A program made the translations under genes and the position numbers. From the NCBI GenBank assembly GCA_019429055.1, contig JAHYJP010000021.1:1-34832 (forward strand): a stretch of 34,832 nucleotides of DNA, in the 5' to 3' direction. Source of the DNA: Bacteroidales bacterium (lineage in GTDB: Bacteria; Bacteroidota; Bacteroidia; Bacteroidales; UBA7960). Position 1 is the first letter of the stretch, and the number at the start of each line of letters is the position of its first letter. Below are positions 8,197 through 17,562 of the stretch, one piece after another. The notes beneath the pieces were generated by a model. It was given only the letters and a program-made list of their open reading frames with translations. It ran no database searches and was not told the DNA's origin.

Positions 8197-9078
8197 TTAA
8201 AAAACGATATAATCAAGGGGGTTAATGGGGTTTCCGTTAAACCATAGCTCAAAATGCAAATGAGTTCCGGTTGATAAGGTTCCTGATTCACCGATTATGG
8301 CAATTACTTCACCTGCTTTTACAAAACTGCCTTCTTCCTTTAATAAATTGCTGTTGTGTTTGTAAACAGAGATCAGATTATTTGCATGTTGTATACCTAT
8401 AGTATAACCTGTGGCAAGGGTCCAGGTTGAAAAAATGACTGTGCCGTCAAGGGTAGCCTTGATGGGCTCGCCTAAATCGGCTACTATATCAATTCCGAAA
8501 TGCCTCTGAGCAGCATTGAAATGATTGGTGATAATGCCAGTGAGCGGAGGGAAAAAGAAAAACTGCGACATGGGCTGGGGCTCAAAACTGTCAGTATCTT
8601 CAGGACTCATACCCACAAATCTGATCTCACTCTCAATCTGGGCCCTGAGGATTGAATCTTCTCTTGATCGCGTTAATTCAGCAATTTCAACAAAATCCTG
8701 ACTGTCAGCAGGCACAAATACTTCTTCATCAAAATCACGGCCTTCCACTATATTCCTTATATTGGTGATATACAAATCTTTAGTTCTCAGTTCCGCCTGC
8801 AATGAATCTGCCTTCAGGTTTAGTTCTCTTAAAACCTTACGGGTATTAAAATCAGCATAACCCGGAATGTATTCACGCAAAGGGGTGAAGGCAATAAGAT
8901 AAGTGGTGGCAAATACCAGGAATATGACCAATGTGCCGAAAAAGATAAAAACATTAAACCTGGTAAGGCTGAATGATATCTTTTCTTCAAACGTATCATC
9001 ATTCATTAAAACCAGCCGGTACTTGTCATGTAATTTGTTGAAGAAGTTTTTTTCCTTGTTTGGGATGTTTTCAGGCAT
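8197..9078 (-). CDS. Membrane-anchored M23 (LytM-type) metallopeptidase
   Basis: A 293-residue protein with a cytoplasmic N-terminus, a single transmembrane helix at about residues 41-63, a short coiled-coil-prone stretch (about 80-150) and a C-terminal LytM domain. The zinc ligands expected for an active peptidase are all present: His193 and Asp197 (HFGID) and His275 of THLHFE, with His241 and His273 as the additional active-site histidines. It should therefore cut peptidoglycan cross-bridges in the periplasm rather than serve as an inactive regulator. It starts an operon with dxr (41 bases) and rseP. The cell-cycle role, in elongation or division, cannot be told from sequence. Confidence 0.9.
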   Translation of the reverse strand: MPENIPNKEKNFFNKLHDKYRLVLMNDDTFEEKISFSLTRFNVFIFFGTLVIFLVFATTYLIAFTPLREYIPGYADFNTRKVLRELNLKADSLQAELRTKDLYITNIRNIVEGRDFDEEVFVPADSQDFVEIAELTRSREDSILRAQIESEIRFVGMSPEDTDSFEPQPMSQFFFFPPLTGIITNHFNAAQRHFGIDIVADLGEPIKATLDGTVIFSTWTLATGYTIGIQHANNLISVYKHNSNLLKEEGSFVKAGEVIAIIGESGTLSTGTHLHFELWFNGNPINPLDYIVF

Positions 9079-9284
9079 TATCAGATGTATACTTCAAATT
9101 ATAATAAGGTGAAGATAAAACTTGTATCGATTTTCGAAAGCAACTGCAAATATCGGAATTTTAATGGTTCCTTCTATCATTAATTACCCAATAAATAATA
9201 AGGTTTTCATTAAACCCGGAAGAATTGGATTTTCGTCAGGCACGGTTCGTAATATAGCTATGAACGTCATCTTCAAAAAAATAG

Positions 9285-9316
9285 TTTGAATTGCACCAAT
9301 AATTAAAATAAATTTG
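9285..9316 (+). promoter_or_regulatory. Bacteroidota-type promoter for the PorW/SprE gene
   Basis: TTTG at 9285-9288 and TAAATTTG at 9309-9316 match both boxes of the Bacteroidota primary promoter, with a 20-base spacer. Transcription would begin near 9322, about 40 bases ahead of the TTG start. This is one of the best promoter matches in the window. Confidence 0.65.
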
Positions 9317-9362
9317 CAAAATCTTAGTTATACTTGCAGTTGAAGCATAAAATTCTGAATCA

Positions 9363-12026
9363 TTGAAACATCTGACTGGAAAACCCTTACATCTGAAAAT
9401 ATCTCTGCTCGGTTCACTACTTCTTATTCTGTTTTTTGCAGGCTGCTCAACGCAGAAAAACACCCTGTTGAACCGCAACTACCACAGTATAACCACAAAA
9501 TACAATGGTTATTTTAATGCCCGTGAGAGTTATCGTGATGGTTTGAGAAGACTTTCAAACATGCATGAGGATAACTACGAAAATGTACTGAGCATCTTCA
9601 AATACGGCAGCGAACAGCAAATGGGAAGTATATCCGGTAATATGGATATAGCTTACCAGAAAGCGAGTACTGCCATACGCCGGCACTCCATGAACATCAG
9701 GGGTGTTGAATACAATCGCTGGATTGACGACAGCTACTATCTGATTGCACGCAGCCATTATTTCAGAAGAGATTTTAACCTTGCTGTTCTTACGTTTGAA
9801 TATATTATAAGGCAGTACGACAGTCCCCTGGCAAACAAATCAAAGATATGGGTGGCAAAATCCTATATCCAGACGGGCCAGTTTAACAATGCTTTTCAGG
9901 CTTTGGAAAGGACTACCAGGAATAAAGATGAAGGATTGCTTGACAATGAGGCCCTTTTGCTTTACCATATGGTATATGCTGACTACTTCCTTCAGCAACA
10001 AAATTATCTTGAGGCTTCTCCACATCTGGAGCAGGCTGTAAGATTATCGCGCAACAGGAATCAAAGAACCCGACTGACCTATATCCTTGCCCAGACTTAC
10101 CATATGGAGCGTAATTACCCAGCTGCCCAGAAAACCTATGCAAGGGTTCTGAAGTTAAATCCTGATTTTCAAATGGCATTCCAGGCCAGGATCAATATGG
10201 CTATGGCTTTTGATACCGAAAGCGGTGATGCCAGATTTATCCTCTCTGAACTGGAAGGAATGCTAAGAGACAGTAAAAACCGCGAATTCAGAGATCAGAT
10301 CTATTATGCACTTGCCCAGTTTTCAATGAGGCAAAGAAATACAGATAAAGCTGTTGAGTATTACAATCTTGCTCTTGAAAATCACCGGGGCAACAATTCT
10401 CAGAAAGGCCTTACATTTTTACGCCTGGGAGAAATATATTTCGACCAAAAAGAATACAGGCAGGCAGCCCGTTTGTACGACAGTACGATGGTATATTTAT
10501 CGCGCGAATATCCTGATCATGAAAGTGCAGGAAGAAGAAATATTATGTTACGTGAACTAGCAGGCAATTTAAGGGTAATTGAACGTGAAGACTCATTGCA
10601 ACGATTGGCATCATTGAGCAATGCAGATCGTAATGCCATCCTTGATAAGATTATTGAAGATATTCAGGAGCAGGAACAAATTGAAAGAGAGCTTGAGCAG
10701 GAGAGGGCCCGCATGAGGCAAGATATGGCCCGACATGGAAGATCAAGAACCCAAATGGATGGCACCAGCGAAGGAGGATGGTATTTTTACAATCCTTCAG
10801 CTATGAGCTTCGGGCGCAATGAATTTTATGCCAAATGGGGCGAAAGAGACCTGGAAGACCTCTGGCGAATAAGCAATAAACGCGTAATGGCATTTGGCGA
10901 TATGGGTGATTTTGATATGGATGGAGATGAGATGCAAGCCGGCGGGCGGGTTACACGCGCAAGCCTTTTGGAAAATGTTCCCACAACTCCTGAAAAAATG
11001 GAAGCATCCAATTCAAGGCTGGCCAGGGCTTACTTTAACAAAGGGGTTTTATTTAAAGACAGGCTTATCGATACCGATGCTGCCATTAACAGTTTTGAAA
11101 CACTTATTTCAAGATTTCCGCAAAGTGAGCACAGGCTTTACAGTGCATATTTCCTGTATACCTTGTATAATGCTGCATCGAACACAAACCGTGCTTTGGT
11201 TTATAAAAATATGATCATACGGGATTTTCCGGATACAGATTTTGCCAAAATCCTTTCCGATCCTAATTATGCCGAAAATGTAAGGATCCGCCAGGATAGG
11301 GTAAAGCATATCTATAAACAAGCTTATGAAGCTTTTCTGGCAGGAAATTATGAACTTGCCAGAGATTATGCTCACCAGGCAGATACTCTTGAACAGAGTC
11401 TGGAACAGGCTGCCCAGTTTTCTTATCTCAAAGCACTTATTATTGGAAAAACTTCCGATACTTACGACTTTGTAGAAAGCCTCACCTATGTGAAAGAAAA
11501 CTTTGAAGGCACCAATGTGTACGAACCTGCATCCAATCTTCTGGCTTATCTCGGATCATCGGGTCTGGTAACCGAGGATGATAGTACCCGAAGACGTGAA
11601 AGATCCAGATCCGGTGATGCAGAAACTGATGAAATGAAGGATTTTATGGAAAGATCTCCTTTCGTCTACAGGCCTGAATCAGTGCATTTTTATGTACTGG
11701 TTGTCAATACCAGAAATCTGCAAATCCGTCAACTCAGGGCTGATATAAACGACTTTAACAGAGATAGCTACAGTGAAGATAATCTCAATTTAAGCACATT
11801 GTTTTTTGATGAAAGAAGACAACTGGTTACTATAACCAATTTCCCCGATTCGGAGAAAGCATACGCTTATGGTCAAATGCTTACCGGGTTTCTTTCACAG
11901 AAAGAGCATAATCCTGAGGATTATAACGGGTTTATTATCTCAGTTGATAATTATCCGGTTTTTTACCAGGAAAGAAAGCTTGAAGAATACCTTCAGTTTT
12001 ATAAAATAGCGTATACATTTGATTAG
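9363..12026 (+). CDS. porW: PorW/SprE-like TPR lipoprotein of the type IX secretion system
   Basis: An 887-residue periplasmic lipoprotein. The signal peptide ends in the lipobox FFAGC, so Cys28 should be lipidated. The sequence after it (CSTQKNTLLNRNYHSITTKYNGYFNA) is the characteristic beginning of SprE (Flavobacterium) and PorW (Porphyromonas), which link parts of the T9SS and are needed for secretion and gliding. Tetratricopeptide-like helices run through about residues 100-400 and 540-720, with a charged coiled segment (about 430-465) and a C-terminal domain from about 770. The frame is closed upstream by a TAA, so the TTG at 9363 is the only start that keeps the signal peptide. It is transcribed away from the M23-dxr-rseP operon. 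No other T9SS gene is in view; gliding itself cannot be inferred. Confidence 0.85.
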   Translation: MKHLTGKPLHLKISLLGSLLLILFFAGCSTQKNTLLNRNYHSITTKYNGYFNARESYRDGLRRLSNMHEDNYENVLSIFKYGSEQQMGSISGNMDIAYQKASTAIRRHSMNIRGVEYNRWIDDSYYLIARSHYFRRDFNLAVLTFEYIIRQYDSPLANKSKIWVAKSYIQTGQFNNAFQALERTTRNKDEGLLDNEALLLYHMVYADYFLQQQNYLEASPHLEQAVRLSRNRNQRTRLTYILAQTYHMERNYPAAQKTYARVLKLNPDFQMAFQARINMAMAFDTESGDARFILSELEGMLRDSKNREFRDQIYYALAQFSMRQRNTDKAVEYYNLALENHRGNNSQKGLTFLRLGEIYFDQKEYRQAARLYDSTMVYLSREYPDHESAGRRNIMLRELAGNLRVIEREDSLQRLASLSNADRNAILDKIIEDIQEQEQIERELEQERARMRQDMARHGRSRTQMDGTSEGGWYFYNPSAMSFGRNEFYAKWGERDLEDLWRISNKRVMAFGDMGDFDMDGDEMQAGGRVTRASLLENVPTTPEKMEASNSRLARAYFNKGVLFKDRLIDTDAAINSFETLISRFPQSEHRLYSAYFLYTLYNAASNTNRALVYKNMIIRDFPDTDFAKILSDPNYAENVRIRQDRVKHIYKQAYEAFLAGNYELARDYAHQADTLEQSLEQAAQFSYLKALIIGKTSDTYDFVESLTYVKENFEGTNVYEPASNLLAYLGSSGLVTEDDSTRRRERSRSGDAETDEMKDFMERSPFVYRPESVHFYVLVVNTRNLQIRQLRADINDFNRDSYSEDNLNLSTLFFDERRQLVTITNFPDSEKAYAYGQMLTGFLSQKEHNPEDYNGFIISVDNYPVFYQERKLEEYLQFYKIAYTFD

Positions 12027-12033
12027 TTATTCT

Positions 12034-12063
12034 TTTGGTTCTTTGATATTTATTTTACTTTTG
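12034..12063 (+). promoter_or_regulatory. Putative promoter for bactofilin
   Basis: TTTG at 12034-12037 and TACTTTTG at 12056-12063 fit the -33/-7 pattern with an 18-base spacer. The leader would be about 115 bases long, which is unusually long, and it contains overlapping AT-rich palindromes just before the start codon. Confidence 0.45.
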
Positions 12064-12148
12064 CTTAAATACCGCAGGACAGGCTGTAAAAAATTTTAAG
12101 TAATAAAGGGTAATTTTTGTAATGTTGAAAATGTAGATTCAATATAAT

Positions 12149-12166
12149 ATTGTATACAATTGTATA
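12149..12166. repeat. Overlapping AT-rich palindromes before bactofilin
   Basis: Two perfect palindromes overlap here: TTGTATACAA (12150-12159) and ATACAATTGTAT (12155-12166). They lie 18 bases ahead of the bactofilin ATG, inside the predicted leader. They could be a protein-binding site, but AT-rich palindromes of this size also occur by chance. Confidence 0.45.
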
Positions 12167-12183
12167 AATCAGATAATTATAAA

Positions 12184-12606
12184 ATGTTTAGTAAAAAAAA
12201 GACTGAAACAACAATGGCAAAAACTAACGAAGCAGAGCACACCTCCATTAACCTTATCGGTACAGGTACAACCATTAATGGTGAGATTAAAAGCAATGGA
12301 GATATCCGTATTGACGGAACAGTTAACGGACAGGTTTTTTCAAAAGGTAAAATCGTAGTAGGCAACACCGGAGTAATAGAAGGTGAAATCTATTGCCAGA
12401 ATGCCGATTTTTCAGGTAATATTAAAGCTAAAATTGAAGTATCAGAACTATTGACACTTAAAGCCACATCGCGTTTAAAAGGCGAGATCATTACCAACAA
12501 ATTATCTATTGAGCCGGGTGCAAGGTTTACAGGTACCTGCACTATGGATAAAACGCCTGAGCCGGAAGCCAAAATTGTTTCCAGGGACAATCAGGAGAAA
12601 AAATAG
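12184..12606 (+). CDS. Bactofilin (polymer-forming cytoskeletal protein)
   Basis: A small protein that polymerises without nucleotides into filaments and acts as a scaffold for wall-modifying enzymes or cell shape. It has 140 residues from the ATG at 12184; an in-frame TTG at 12160 is less likely. The core (about residues 20-120) is a right-handed beta-helix of short repeats such as INGEIKSNGDIRIDG, GKIVVGNTGVIEG and ATSRLKGEI, flanked by charged, disordered ends, which is the normal bactofilin plan. In other bacteria bactofilin genes often lie beside an M23 peptidase; here the M23 gene is about 3 kb away beyond porW. It is closed by a strong terminator. Confidence 0.88.
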   Translation: MFSKKKTETTMAKTNEAEHTSINLIGTGTTINGEIKSNGDIRIDGTVNGQVFSKGKIVVGNTGVIEGEIYCQNADFSGNIKAKIEVSELLTLKATSRLKGEIITNKLSIEPGARFTGTCTMDKTPEPEAKIVSRDNQEKK

Positions 12607-12622
12607 TGTTTTAATAATTCAA

Positions 12623-12658
12623 AAAACCGGAATAATGAAAGCAGATTATTCCGGTTTT
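12623..12658 (+). terminator. Rho-independent terminator after bactofilin
   Basis: A perfect 14-base stem (AAAACCGGAATAAT at 12623-12636 pairing with 12645-12658) with an eight-base loop, followed by a T-rich stretch. It starts 16 bases after the bactofilin stop codon. Confidence 0.88.
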
Positions 12659-12687
12659 ATTTTGGAGAAAAAATAACAATCCCTGGT

Positions 12688-13062
12688 ATGAAATCAGAAA
12701 GTAGTTTTAACCTTAAACTGACCTTGTTTTCGGCTGCCTTGTTTCTGGTAAGCTGGTTAGTCAGTCGTTTTGCACCACCGGCATTTGTAAGTGAGTTTCT
12801 GGTTTTTATTGTGCCCTTCTTCTTTTTAATGACATTACTAACAAGGATTTTTACCAAACGAATAAATGCGAAAGATCCCAAAAAATCCCTTGCTGTTTAT
12901 CTTGGTGCATCAGGAATAAAACTATTTCTCTATTTGATCGTGCTGGTTGTTTACGGTTTGCTTAACAAAGATGATGCTCCTGCCTTCTTTCTCAGCTTCT
13001 TTTTCTTTTACCTGGTATATACTTTTGTTGAAGTTAAGCTTGAATTAAAGATTTCGCACTAG
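12688..13062 (+). CDS. Small four-helix membrane protein, AtpI-like, upstream of the ATP synthase genes
   Basis: A 124-residue hydrophobic protein with about four membrane helices (near residues 10-28, 33-52, 68-88 and 96-115) and a basic loop (RIFTKRINAKDPKK) between the second and third. It has no motif that names a family with certainty. Its size, topology and position just ahead of atpB match AtpI, the auxiliary protein that helps assemble the c-ring in many bacteria. It follows the bactofilin terminator and is separated from atpB by 194 bases without a clear terminator. The AtpI-like role is an inference from place and topology. Confidence 0.6.
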   Translation: MKSESSFNLKLTLFSAALFLVSWLVSRFAPPAFVSEFLVFIVPFFFLMTLLTRIFTKRINAKDPKKSLAVYLGASGIKLFLYLIVLVVYGLLNKDDAPAFFLSFFFFYLVYTFVEVKLELKISH

Positions 13063-13256
13063 GTGAATCACCTAATTTTATACTTTCTTCGTTTTACTGA
13101 ATTTATAACAAATTGATTATCAGATGTAAAGTTTTTCAATAGTTCAATGATTCCCTGATTTTTATAAAATTCATTGAAATATGGAGATTAACTTAGTTTT
13201 CCGTAAGAAATAATTTTTAAATTGCACGTCGAAAATAAAAGGCAATTAGTAAAACA

Positions 13257-14390
13257 ATGGAAGTGAACGGAAAACCAGGTAATAAGCTTTTCAGGGTCTG
13301 TATTTACAGAGTGTTTAGTGCATTGCTGGTAACATTCCTGATTCTTTTTACAACAAATGTTTTTGCCGAAGCCTCCGCGGCTGAACAGAAAAAGAAGGGT
13401 GAGTTCGATGCGGGCAAAGTAATCATAGATCACATCCTGGATGCCTATGACTGGCACATTGCAGATTACGGTGATACTCACATAACTATTCCATTACCGG
13501 TAATTTTGCTTTATGAAGGCAAATGGCACTTTTTCTTTTCGCATAAATTTCATCATGGAAAAGATGCCTATAAAGGGTTCCGTATCGCTGCCGATGGCCC
13601 CAAAAAAGGTCGGATTATCAGGGTGATGGATGATGGGATAACCCCCGACCCCAATGCATCCTTTATACTTGATCTCTCAATCACCAAAAACGTTTTCTCG
13701 ATTTTTATAAGCGTATCATTACTTTGCTGGTTATTAATAACAGTTGCCAGAAGTTATACACATTGTGGTCCCCGAAGAGCACCACGCGGACTATCTGCTT
13801 TTCTGGAGCCTCTTATTCTTTTTGTGCGTGATGATATTGCCGGTTCGGCTATTCCCAAAGATAAGGTTGACAAGTTTTTACCTTATTTATTAAGTCTCTT
13901 TTTCTTCATCTTTTTCAATAACCTGCTGGGGCTGGTTCCATTTTTTCCGGGCGGAGCCAATGTTACTGGAAGTATAAGTGTAACATTAACCCTATCTCTT
14001 TTTACATTCATGACACTGCATTTATTTGCCAATAAAGAATACTGGAAACATATTTTTAATACTCCGGGTGTGCCTGTGTGGTTAAAATTTCCCATACCAC
14101 TTATGCCGATAATTGAGTTGGTTGGTATATTTGTTAAACCTGTTGTACTTACTTTAAGGCTTTTTGCCAACATTACTGCCGGGCACATGATCATTCTGGG
14201 TTTCGTAAGTCTTATTTTTGTTTTGGGAGCATCCGGAACAGCTTTGGGATTTGCCATTTCGCCCCTTTCGGTAATCTTTATCATTTTTATGAACTTCCTG
14301 GAATTGCTGGTGGCATTTATACAGGCATACGTATTTACATTTTTCAGTGCCATATTTTTTGGTATGGCTGTACCTGACGAACATCATTAA
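13257..14390 (+). CDS. atpB: ATP synthase F0 subunit a
   Basis: Membrane stator subunit that forms the proton half-channels against the c-ring. At 377 residues it is about 100 longer than E. coli AtpB, because of an N-terminal extension with a signal-peptide-like segment (about residues 16-38) and a polar domain (about 40-140) containing several histidines (KWHFFFSHKFHHG). Such a long form is usual in Bacteroidota. The channel part has the essential Arg301 in LTLRLFAN, then ITAGH, and five or six hydrophobic helices. It begins the run atpB-E-F-H-A-G. Upstream (13063-13256) there is only a weak promoter-like TAAATTG at 13218. Confidence 0.95.
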   Translation: MEVNGKPGNKLFRVCIYRVFSALLVTFLILFTTNVFAEASAAEQKKKGEFDAGKVIIDHILDAYDWHIADYGDTHITIPLPVILLYEGKWHFFFSHKFHHGKDAYKGFRIAADGPKKGRIIRVMDDGITPDPNASFILDLSITKNVFSIFISVSLLCWLLITVARSYTHCGPRRAPRGLSAFLEPLILFVRDDIAGSAIPKDKVDKFLPYLLSLFFFIFFNNLLGLVPFFPGGANVTGSISVTLTLSLFTFMTLHLFANKEYWKHIFNTPGVPVWLKFPIPLMPIIELVGIFVKPVVLTLRLFANITAGHMIILGFVSLIFVLGASGTALGFAISPLSVIFIIFMNFLELLVAFIQAYVFTFFSAIFFGMAVPDEHH

Positions 14391-14441
14391 AAACAAATAT
14401 TCTATTGGAATTAAACTAAGTATCACTTAAAATTAAAACTT

Positions 14442-14705
14442 ATGTTGTTATCAGATGTATTATTGCAAGCAAGCATGGAAGTGGCCATGCAATGGATGAA
14501 AATGGGAGCAGCGCTTGCTGCAGCAGCTGCTGTATTTGGGGCTGCATGGGGTATTGGTAAAATCGGCAAGGCTGCACTTGAATCAATTGCTCGTCAGCCC
14601 GAAGCTGCCAATGACCTTCGTTCATCAATGATTGTAGCGTCAGCACTTATTGAAGGTGCAACATTCTTCGCCATAGTAGTCTGCTTGCTGGTACTCTTTG
14701 TTTAA
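14442..14705 (+). CDS. atpE: ATP synthase F0 subunit c
   Basis: An 87-residue hairpin of two membrane helices that forms the rotor ring. The alanine/glycine-rich first helix (about 22-40), the polar loop RQPE at 51-54 and the ion-carrying Glu71 in ALIEGA are all visible. Glu71 is followed by Gly, and helix one lacks the Gln of sodium-type c subunits, so proton use is the more likely reading. It is 51 bases behind atpB and 124 bases ahead of atpF. Confidence 0.95.
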   Translation: MLLSDVLLQASMEVAMQWMKMGAALAAAAAVFGAAWGIGKIGKAALESIARQPEAANDLRSSMIVASALIEGATFFAIVVCLLVLFV

Positions 14706-14829
14706 AATTCAAGGAGTATTTGAAACTCATCCTTTTGACTCAGAAAGCAACTCAACCTTGTTTTCAGAGACAAGTTAACAGGTGAGTGGCAGGTTTTGGC
14801 AAATATTTATTAATTAAAACCACATACCT

Positions 14830-15324
14830 ATGGAACTGGTAACTCCCGGAATTGGCCTGATTTTCTGGATGACATTATCCTTCGGACTTGTGCTGTTTAT
14901 TTTGCGCAAGTTTGCCTGGAGACCCATCCTCTCTACCATAAAAGAAAGAGAAGCCTATATTGCCGGATCAATACGCGACAGCAAAAGAATACAACGAGAA
15001 CTTGCCGAGCTAGATACTACAAAGGAAAAATTACTGGTACAAGCCAGAGAAAAGGCTGATGAACTCTTACAACAGGCAAAAAGAGAGGGCGAAATAGTTA
15101 TTAATAAGGCCCAGCAACAGGCAAGGGAAGAAGCATCAAAAATTATTGAAGCTGCCAAAAACAGTATTCATGCTGAAAGAAAAGCTGCAGAAAGAGAAAT
15201 AAGGAAGCAAATTGTTAATCTTACTGTAGATATGACCCGAAGGGTGCTGCAGGATGAATTCAGCGATGTTGGGAAAAACAACCAATATGTTGAAAAATTA
15301 CTTGAAGATATTCAGCTAAATTAG
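14830..15324 (+). CDS. atpF: ATP synthase F0 subunit b
   Basis: Peripheral stalk subunit of 164 residues: one N-terminal membrane helix (about residues 5-25, GLIFWMTLSFGLVLFIL), the basic turn RKFAWRPI, then a long charged helix rich in Ala, Glu, Lys and Arg that dimerises as a coiled coil. The typical stretch IKEREAYIAGSI lies at about 39-50. It is 25 bases ahead of atpH. Confidence 0.94.
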   Translation: MELVTPGIGLIFWMTLSFGLVLFILRKFAWRPILSTIKEREAYIAGSIRDSKRIQRELAELDTTKEKLLVQAREKADELLQQAKREGEIVINKAQQQAREEASKIIEAAKNSIHAERKAAEREIRKQIVNLTVDMTRRVLQDEFSDVGKNNQYVEKLLEDIQLN

Positions 15325-15349
15325 CATAAACGGATTTTCAACTGAAATT

Positions 15350-15892
15350 ATGAGAAACCTCCGGGTAGCAAATCGTTATGCAAAAGCACTGCTTGGGCTG
15401 GCAGAGGAAAATAATTTCTCTGAACAGGCCTTTGCAGATATGAAGCTTGTGCATAATACTTTTGAGGAAAGCAAGGAACTCAAAACAGTTCTGAAAAGTC
15501 CTATTGTAAGAATCAGCAAAAAACTCAATATCATCAATGCAATTTTTAAAGGTAAGATTCACGACGTAAGCCTTCGTTATCTCAATATCATTGCCCGGAA
15601 AAAAAGGGCTTCGCTTATTGAAGGAATTGCCTATGAATTCGAAAAAATATACAAGCAAAGACTCGATATAGAGACCGTAACACTAATTACTGCCGGTACG
15701 ATTGACGAAACACTTAATAAAAAAGCACTGGAAATTTCACATCAGCTTACCTCCAGAAGCCGGATTGAATTTAACAAAATCATTGATCCTGAGATTATCG
15801 GAGGCTTTATACTTAGGATAGGAGATGTGCAATACGATGCCAGTGTAAAAACAAAACTTGCGAAACTGAAAAAACATTTGATAGAACTTTAG
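15350..15892 (+). CDS. atpH: ATP synthase F1 subunit delta
   Basis: A 180-residue soluble subunit that joins the peripheral stalk to the top of the alpha/beta hexamer. The N-terminal helical domain opens with NRYAKALLGLAEE, and the C-terminal part has the family signature IIDPEIIGGFILRIGD followed by DASVKTKLAKLKKHL. Sequence conservation of delta subunits is low, but order in the operon (after atpF, before atpA) makes the call firm. Confidence 0.94.
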   Translation: MRNLRVANRYAKALLGLAEENNFSEQAFADMKLVHNTFEESKELKTVLKSPIVRISKKLNIINAIFKGKIHDVSLRYLNIIARKKRASLIEGIAYEFEKIYKQRLDIETVTLITAGTIDETLNKKALEISHQLTSRSRIEFNKIIDPEIIGGFILRIGDVQYDASVKTKLAKLKKHLIEL

Positions 15893-15945
15893 AAAGAAAT
15901 CATTGATTTTGAAATTTCTATCAGAGCATCTGTAAAAATATTATT

Positions 15946-17544
15946 ATGGCAGAAATAAAACCCGCAGAGATATCTGCAATTTTACGTAGGGAGATGTCAG
16001 GTTTCTCAATGGAAACCGAACTTGAAGAAACAGGATCCGTTTTGCAGATCGGAGATGGTATTGCCCGTATCTATGGTCTTACCAATGTCAAAAGTGGCGA
16101 GCTCGTGAGCTTTGATGACTCAGACCTGCAGGGAGTGGTTCTTAATCTGGAAGAAGACAACGTGGGTGTTGTACTATTAGGTGAAGCCCACAACGTTAAA
16201 GAGGGTCACCTGGTTAAAAGAACTAAAAGAATTGCTTCTATCAAGGTTGGTGAAGGTTTGCTTGGCCGTGTTGTTAATACACTTGGCGAACCCATCGACG
16301 GAAAAGGTCCTGTAAAAGGTGAATTGCTGGATATGCCACTTGAAAGAAAAGCTCCCGGAGTTATTTTCAGGCAACCGGTAAAAAATCCGCTTCAAACCGG
16401 TATTAAAGCCATTGACTCCATGATTCCCATTGGAAGGGGTCAGCGAGAGCTGATCATCGGCGATCGCCAGACCGGAAAAAGTGCGATTGCCCTCGATACC
16501 ATTATCAACCAGAGAGAATTTTTTGAAAAGGGAGATCCTGTTTTTTGTGTTTATGTTGCTGTGGGCCAAAAGGGTTCAACCGTAGCCAATATCATGTCGA
16601 TACTTGAAAAATATGGCGCAATGGAATACACTGTCATCGTTACTGCCAATGCCAGTGACCCTGCCGCCATGCAGTTTTTTGCACCATTTGCCGGAGCTTC
16701 CATTGGAGAATTTTTCAGAGATACAGGCCGGCATGCGCTGGTTATCTTTGATGACCTTTCCAAACAGGCTGTTTCCTATCGTGAAGTTTCGCTCTTATTA
16801 AGAAGACCCCCTGGAAGAGAAGCCTATCCGGGTGATGTGTTTTATCTGCACAGCCGTCTTCTGGAAAGAGCTGCCAAAATCATTGAATCAGATGAAATTG
16901 CTGCTCAGATGAATGATATTCCTGATTCCCTGAAGGGAAAAGTAAAAGGAGGGGGCTCACTTACTGCATTGCCTATTATTGAAACACAGGCTGGTGACGT
17001 TTCAGCTTATATTCCAACAAATGTTATTTCTATTACGGACGGACAGATCTTTCTCGAATCAAGTCTGTTCAACTCGGGTATAAGACCTGCCATCAATGTG
17101 GGAATATCCGTGTCAAGGGTAGGGGGTAATGCCCAGATCAAATCCATGAAAAAAATTGCAGGTACTCTTAAACTTGATCAGGCCCAGTATCGCGAACTGG
17201 AAGCTTTTTCCAAATTTGGTTCTGATCTTGATGCCACCACAAAATCTATTCTTGACAAAGGCTCCCGGAACGTGGAATTATTGAAACAAGGTCAGTTTAA
17301 ACCTGTTCCGGTCGAAAAGCAGATTGCCCTGGTATTTTGTGGCACCAAGGGTTTGCTGAGAAAACTTGAAATTAAACAGATATCGGTTTTCGAAGAAAAA
17401 TTCCTGAAATATCTTGATGAAAAACACAGAGATTTACTTGACCAGTTGAAGGCCGGAGAGTTTAACGATGAAATATCAATCGAACTTGAAAAAGCCGCAC
17501 TCAAGATTGTTTCTGAATTTGCTCCTGCAGAAAAAATTATTTAA
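15946..17544 (+). CDS. atpA: ATP synthase F1 subunit alpha
   Basis: Non-catalytic nucleotide-binding subunit of F1, 532 residues. It has the N-terminal beta-barrel (about 25-95), the P-loop GDRQTGKSA at 172-180, a Walker B strand ending in VIFDD (266-270), and the arginine finger Arg391 in SVSRVGG that completes the catalytic site on beta. Compared with E. coli there is a short insertion around 315-342 ([20 protein letters not shown]), probably typical of the phylum. The partner beta subunit gene is not in this cluster. Confidence 0.97.
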   Translation: MAEIKPAEISAILRREMSGFSMETELEETGSVLQIGDGIARIYGLTNVKSGELVSFDDSDLQGVVLNLEEDNVGVVLLGEAHNVKEGHLVKRTKRIASIKVGEGLLGRVVNTLGEPIDGKGPVKGELLDMPLERKAPGVIFRQPVKNPLQTGIKAIDSMIPIGRGQRELIIGDRQTGKSAIALDTIINQREFFEKGDPVFCVYVAVGQKGSTVANIMSILEKYGAMEYTVIVTANASDPAAMQFFAPFAGASIGEFFRDTGRHALVIFDDLSKQAVSYREVSLLLRRPPGREAYPGDVFYLHSRLLERAAKIIESDEIAAQMNDIPDSLKGKVKGGGSLTALPIIETQAGDVSAYIPTNVISITDGQIFLESSLFNSGIRPAINVGISVSRVGGNAQIKSMKKIAGTLKLDQAQYRELEAFSKFGSDLDATTKSILDKGSRNVELLKQGQFKPVPVEKQIALVFCGTKGLLRKLEIKQISVFEEKFLKYLDEKHRDLLDQLKAGEFNDEISIELEKAALKIVSEFAPAEKII

Positions 17545-17562
17545 CAGCAAGGTATATTCATT

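Noticed and set aside
9079-9284. Promoter for the M23-dxr-rseP operon
   Set aside because: Minus-strand candidates (TATAATTTG near 9100, ATATTTG near 9150) each miss the TAnnTTTG spacing by one base, so none is listed.
14442-14705. Sodium-type c subunit
   Set aside because: The residues expected for sodium coordination (Gln in helix one, Ser or Thr after the Glu) are absent.
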